A DNA stretch of 17,454 bases, taken from the NCBI GenBank assembly GCA_012515455.1, contig JAAYYJ010000229.1, forward strand, positions 1 through 17,454. The letters run 5' to 3'. A model generated the notes under the pieces. It had not been told where the DNA came from and searched no databases. It worked only from the letters and a program-made list of their open reading frames with translations. This DNA comes from Oligosphaeraceae bacterium (GTDB lineage: Bacteria; Verrucomicrobiota; Lentisphaeria; Oligosphaerales; Oligosphaeraceae). Positions 14,688-17,454 of the stretch are shown in pieces; position 1 is the first letter of the stretch; each line of letters starts with the position of its first letter. Made by a program: the position numbers and the translations under genes.

Positions 14688-15083
14688 CTATTTGCCGGCA
14701 TTTCCGGAAACGTTGGTTGACTGCATGTAGAACAGGAACGGGAACGGGAACGGGATCATCAGCGAGCTACGGCTGGACTGGATATCAGTCACCGAGGTGG
14801 CCTTGAGGTCCTGTGCGGTCTGGGTCAGCAGTCTGACGGTCTGGGGGACATTCACAGAGTCTTCTGAGAAGAAGGCGATGGACCCGGGGTTGTCCACTGA
14901 TCCGGTCAGCAGCGGCCATTTCAGAAAATAGAACCCCCAGTTCTGAGCATTGATATGGGCGATTGGCTCACCGGCGGCGAGCTTCTGCCCATGCAGGAGG
15001 TCTTTTTCGGCGATTTGGACGCTGGCGCAGCCCGCTACCAGCAGGGTGATGGCAGTGATGAATACAGTTACTAAACTTTTCAT
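14688..15083 (-). CDS. Small predicted lipoprotein
   Basis: This 131-aa protein has a clear lipoprotein signal: MKSLVTVF... followed by the lipobox L-V-A-G-C with the lipidated Cys at residue 19. It should therefore sit in the outer or inner membrane facing the periplasm. The mature part contains an HINAQNWGFYFLKWPLLTG segment (about residues 43-61), aromatic and reminiscent of small conserved lipoproteins of unknown function, and a tail with alternating Pro/Phe (MIPFPFPFLFY). I cannot name a family. The ATG at 15083 is chosen because AGGAGAGA precedes it and the signal peptide begins there; an earlier in-frame ATG at 15137 would put the signal 18 residues in. It converges on the propeller gene, with the 16-bp hairpin between them, and diverges from the YqaE-type gene. 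Confidence 0.85.
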   Translation of the reverse strand: MKSLVTVFITAITLLVAGCASVQIAEKDLLHGQKLAAGEPIAHINAQNWGFYFLKWPLLTGSVDNPGSIAFFSEDSVNVPQTVRLLTQTAQDLKATSVTDIQSSRSSLMIPFPFPFLFYMQSTNVSGNAGK

Positions 15084-15118
15084 GTTCTCTCCTGGGTAAA
15101 ATTTCCGACAAGTCAATA

Positions 15119-15136
15119 TGCAGCCACCCGGCTGCA
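15119..15136. other. Small stem-loop in leader of the lipoprotein gene
   Basis: TGCAGCC (15119-15125) pairs with GGCTGCA (15130-15136) around a 4-nt loop. It lies about 36-53 nt upstream of the lipoprotein start and would be in its 5' leader. It could be a regulatory hairpin or an operator. Confidence 0.4.
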
Positions 15137-15165
15137 CACTGCATAAAAGCTAACACTGCTTTAGG

Positions 15166-15183
15166 TTATTGCAAGCGCAATAA
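15166..15183. promoter_or_regulatory. Perfect palindrome in divergent intergenic region
   Basis: TTATTGC (15166-15172) and GCAATAA (15177-15183) flank a 4-bp centre. The 18-bp dyad lies between the divergent lipoprotein and YqaE-type genes, in locally AT-rich sequence, where a transcription-factor site for one or both would be expected. No factor is identified. The remaining 130 bases up to the YqaE-type gene show no other clear signal. Confidence 0.42.
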
Positions 15184-15316
15184 GCATCTTTTACCAATAT
15201 TATGTCCAAACGGCAAAAAAAGAACTCTGCCGGCAAACTCTCCCGCTGCAGCAATACAGCCCGGGCAGGCAAGCAAAGCCAATTTTACAATCGCCCCGCA
15301 AACCATTGCCTCCGCT

Positions 15317-15487
15317 ATGGATAACATCCTGTTCCGATTTCTGCTCTGCCTGATCTTCCCGCCCCTGGCGGTCATTGACAAAGGCTGCGGAGTAATGATC
15401 GTAGTCTTTATTCTGACCTTGATGGGCTGGCTGCCAGGTACCGTCGTAGCCCTATGTGTGTGCATCAGTGACCGGAAACGTACGTGA
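15317..15487 (+). CDS. YqaE/Pmp3 family small membrane protein
   Basis: This 56-codon gene encodes a hydrophobic peptide with the full signature of the YqaE/Pmp3 (UPF0057, PF01679) family. The N-terminal helix has LLCLIFPPLAVIDKGCG (residues 9-25), with the diagnostic FPPLAV and the KGCG turn. A second membrane helix has ILTLMGWLPGTVVALCV (32-48), including the family's GW.PG. A short basic tail (RKRT) ends it. Bacterial and yeast relatives are two-helix inner/plasma membrane proteins linked to salt, osmotic or membrane-potential stress. The length is normal (about 50-60 aa). No strong Shine-Dalgarno is seen; the start is set by the family's N-terminus. Its TGA overlaps by 4 nt a possible GTG start (15484) of the next gene, so the two probably form an operon. 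Confidence 0.92.
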   Translation: MDNILFRFLLCLIFPPLAVIDKGCGVMIVVFILTLMGWLPGTVVALCVCISDRKRT

Positions 15488-15537
15488 GTGACAAACATCA
15501 CAACGAAAAGCCAGGGCGGGACCCCGAAGGACAGATC

Positions 15538-16593
15538 ATGGCCGGAAATTCTGTCCTCACCAGCCGTTCCGGGCCGGCAGCCGTCCTGCCCCAGACGCGC
15601 TGCCTGAACCGCAGCGACGAGGCATTTGCCGCCGTTCTGGATGATATCCTGCCCGCCGATGTCGCCCCGGTGCTGCTCCAACAGCTGGAGAGCCGGCGGC
15701 AGCCGGCCACGGCATTATCCCTGCTGCTGCTGCTGGGATTTCTGTTTGCCGCCGGCAGTCTCTTGTATATCTTCTTCCCCGGGCGCAAGGTTTTGACCGG
15801 GTCAACGGAATATCTCCAGGCGCCGGAAGCCGCCCTGCCCCGCCAGGACCCTCTGTATGCCATCCAGCGGCAGGCCCGCAAGGCTTTGCGGCAACAGGAT
15901 TTCCAGCGCTGTGAGCAGCTCTTGCAGCCATATCTGGAGACGATTATCGAGGCTCAGCAGCATCGGCATTACGAGTGCCTGCTCTTCGATTATTTTCACG
16001 CGCTGCAGGCCGGTCTGCCCGATCCTGCTGCCCTGGGCCAGGCCAGGGGGGCGCTGGCGAAGTTATGTGAGCAGGACCCGGAAAACCTCAACTGGAAGCT
16101 GTTCTATCTGTTTTTCCGCCAGGATGAATATGATTACCAGCTCTTTGACTGCAGCAAGCATGCCGACACCTGGCAGATCAAAAGCATTTCCCTGCAGGCT
16201 CTGCTGAACCGGGTCCACGAGGCCCAAAAGATCAACCGCCGCTGGCTTTCTGACGACCGTACCCGCCATGCCCGGCAGAAGCGCCAGCTCGACTGGATTG
16301 AGGCGCAAATACTGCTGCTGCTCTGGAAGCTCGAGGGGGGGCAGGGCACCTGCCGCTTCCCGGACGATTTCGCCGATCCGGGCGTGGCCCGGCGCGAAAA
16401 AGCCCTGGCCATTACCGGCGCACACCCCCGGGACCGGGATTTCCTGCTGCTGCGCCGCTCGCTGGTGGAGACCATCCGCAGCAACAGCTTCCTGGGCAAT
16501 CCATATTACTTCAACGGGCAGGTATTCTGGCAGACCGGCCCGCTCTCAGCTGAAATCCGCCGCATCAATTACCTGCTGCTCAATCCGCCCTAG
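15538..16593 (+). CDS. Single-span membrane protein with helical repeat-like domain, unknown
   Basis: I do not recognise this 351-aa protein. Residues 57-80 (ALSLLLLLGFLFAAGSLLY region) form one transmembrane helix flanked by Arg pairs (R53-R54 and R83-K84). The roughly 55 residues before it are mostly helical and the large C-terminal part (85-351) is alpha-helical, rich in Leu, Gln and Arg. An IQRQARKALRQQDFQRCEQLL stretch reads like a TPR helix pair (inferred). The start is uncertain: ATG 15538 has AAGGA 6 nt upstream and is preferred, while GTG 15484 in the same frame overlaps the YqaE-type stop by 4 nt and would add 18 polar residues. Both place it directly downstream of the small membrane peptide gene. 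It ends 51 nt before the next membrane gene. A scaffold or assembly role at the membrane is possible but unproven. Confidence 0.75.
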   Translation: MAGNSVLTSRSGPAAVLPQTRCLNRSDEAFAAVLDDILPADVAPVLLQQLESRRQPATALSLLLLLGFLFAAGSLLYIFFPGRKVLTGSTEYLQAPEAALPRQDPLYAIQRQARKALRQQDFQRCEQLLQPYLETIIEAQQHRHYECLLFDYFHALQAGLPDPAALGQARGALAKLCEQDPENLNWKLFYLFFRQDEYDYQLFDCSKHADTWQIKSISLQALLNRVHEAQKINRRWLSDDRTRHARQKRQLDWIEAQILLLLWKLEGGQGTCRFPDDFADPGVARREKALAITGAHPRDRDFLLLRRSLVETIRSNSFLGNPYYFNGQVFWQTGPLSAEIRRINYLLLNPP

Positions 16594-16644
16594 ACCCAGC
16601 CCCGGCGTCTGACTCAAGTCATACTCTCAACTCCGCAGTCTTCT

Positions 16645-17454
16645 GTGAAAAACATCCTCTCCAGCCTGCTTCCCCCCCGGGCGCTGTCTCTGGCCGCTGG
16701 CATCGCCTCTGCCCGCGACCCGAAGTTCTATGCGGTGACGTTGCTCTATCTGGGCGCATTCATCGCCTTCGCCCACGACGGTTTTTTTCAAGTCGAGGGC
16801 ATCTTCCTGTACCAGCAGGGCATCGTGACCCTGCTGCTGGCCTTTATTCTGGCTGCGACCCTCAACTGGGAGCTGTATCTGTTCGGACGTCCGGCCGGGG
16901 CAAATCTGGTGCTGCAGTTCATCGCCATCTTCCCCTGGGCGCTGTTCCTGGCCCGCATCCTGGGCGATCCCACCCCGCAGCCGCTGTTCCCGGAGTCCAG
17001 CGGGCTGTTCGCCGATTTGCTCAGCACGGTCCAGGATTTCATCCATGCCAGCGGTGGGCGCTTCCTGCCACCTTGGCTGATGGACATCTTCGCCAACTGG
17101 AAAATCTCACTGCTGGCCATCATCTGCTTGTTCATTCTCAGCTGCAGATTCCTGAAACTCAAGCTGGCCGGGCTGGCCATACTGCTGCTGATCCCGCTTA
17201 GCCAGACCCTGGCGACGGCCCCGGAACCGGGCTTCCTGCTTGGTTCGCTGCTGTTCCTGTTCGGGCTGTCCTGGCAGTTCTGCCGCTACGACAAGACCAT
17301 CTTCTTCGAGAATGTCATGGCGAACCTGCAGCTCAGCAACGGCATAGACGAGGCGTTGCTGCGGGTCGTGCTGAACACCATGCAGAGGCTCTTTGCCGGC
17401 GGTCAGAAGCTCTCCGAAGCGCATTTTCTGCAAATGGTCAAGGATGCCTACCCC
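16645..17454 (+). CDS. Polytopic membrane protein, 5' part (3' end outside window)
   Basis: An uninterrupted frame of 270 codons runs from a GTG at 16645 to the window edge, on the same strand as the two genes before it. It has about six hydrophobic helices: around residues 28-46, 60-80, 88-107, 152-168, 172-189 and 196-212, the last ending in FGLSWQFCRYDK. A soluble, helical segment follows (EALLRVVLNTMQRLF...) and continues past the end. No strong Shine-Dalgarno precedes the GTG and no family is recognised, so the start is tentative; an in-frame CTG at 16609 is another option. The composition and helices make it a real gene, more so than the leftward frames in the same interval. It may form a membrane unit with its two upstream neighbours. 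Confidence 0.72.
   Translation, partial: MKNILSSLLPPRALSLAAGIASARDPKFYAVTLLYLGAFIAFAHDGFFQVEGIFLYQQGIVTLLLAFILAATLNWELYLFGRPAGANLVLQFIAIFPWALFLARILGDPTPQPLFPESSGLFADLLSTVQDFIHASGGRFLPPWLMDIFANWKISLLAIICLFILSCRFLKLKLAGLAILLLIPLSQTLATAPEPGFLLGSLLFLFGLSWQFCRYDKTIFFENVMANLQLSNGIDEALLRVVLNTMQRLFAGGQKLSEAHFLQMVKDAYP

Noticed and set aside
15166..15681. 171-codon leftward frame across the YqaE-type gene
   Set aside because: It overlaps the well-matched YqaE/Pmp3 gene and the start of the next + strand gene, and shows no family resemblance or export signal.
16627..17433. Several Gln/Glu-rich leftward frames at the right end
   Set aside because: They are shadows of the + strand polytopic membrane gene, whose helices and unbroken frame are more convincing.
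1..17454. tRNA, rRNA, transposase or integrase genes
   Set aside because: I looked for tRNA-like cloverleaf ends, rRNA core motifs and recombinase signatures and saw none that I could support by eye.

Overview
The window reads as a stretch of chromosome from a GC-rich, probably anaerobic bacterium with an outer membrane. A rubredoxin domain fused to an FMN/iron-sulfur glutamate synthase-like enzyme points to anaerobic metabolism. A lipobox lipoprotein, a TolB-like exported beta-propeller and several carbohydrate-related enzymes fit a Gram-negative polysaccharide user. My best guess is the Planctomycetes-Verrucomicrobia-Lentisphaerae group, perhaps a Lentisphaerota relative. This is inferred from gene content and style only, with no marker gene that settles it.

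Layout. Positions 1-2447 (+) hold the 3' part of an M18 aminopeptidase and the rubredoxin-glutamate synthase-like fusion. A convergent gene at 2506-3489 (-) encodes a GNAT acetyltransferase. From 3490 to 5335 I find no credible gene, only repeats: a 32-bp direct-repeat pair, eleven GC-rich 45-49 bp tandem units (3841-4351), a possible structured element (4402-4465), nine dispersed TTAACGC-like motifs (4661-5056) and an array of eight 18-19 bp iteron-like units (4835-4984). From 5336 to 14567 (+) a run of genes follows: a GH16 glycosidase, glutamine-dependent NAD+ synthetase (nadE), a two-domain acetyl-xylan-esterase-like hydrolase, a sugar phosphate isomerase/epimerase-type TIM barrel, an exported coiled-coil protein, release factor 3 (prfC) and an exported TolB-like beta-propeller. 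After nadE the gaps range from 4 to 96 nt, so nadE to the propeller could be one operon. A perfect 16-bp hairpin (14625-14665) separates this run from a convergent lipoprotein gene (14688-15083, -). The right end (15317-17454, +) holds a 56-codon YqaE/Pmp3-type membrane peptide, a single-span membrane protein and the start of a polytopic membrane protein that runs off the window.

How the genes fit together. GH16, the esterase and the TIM-barrel protein look like a small polysaccharide-processing set (glycan backbone, acyl decoration, sugar interconversion), although none of the three has a recognisable signal peptide. nadE and prfC are housekeeping genes inserted among accessory genes. The most unusual part of the window is the roughly 1.85-kb repeat region. 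The rubredoxin fusion and the membrane-gene trio at the right end are the next most interesting items.
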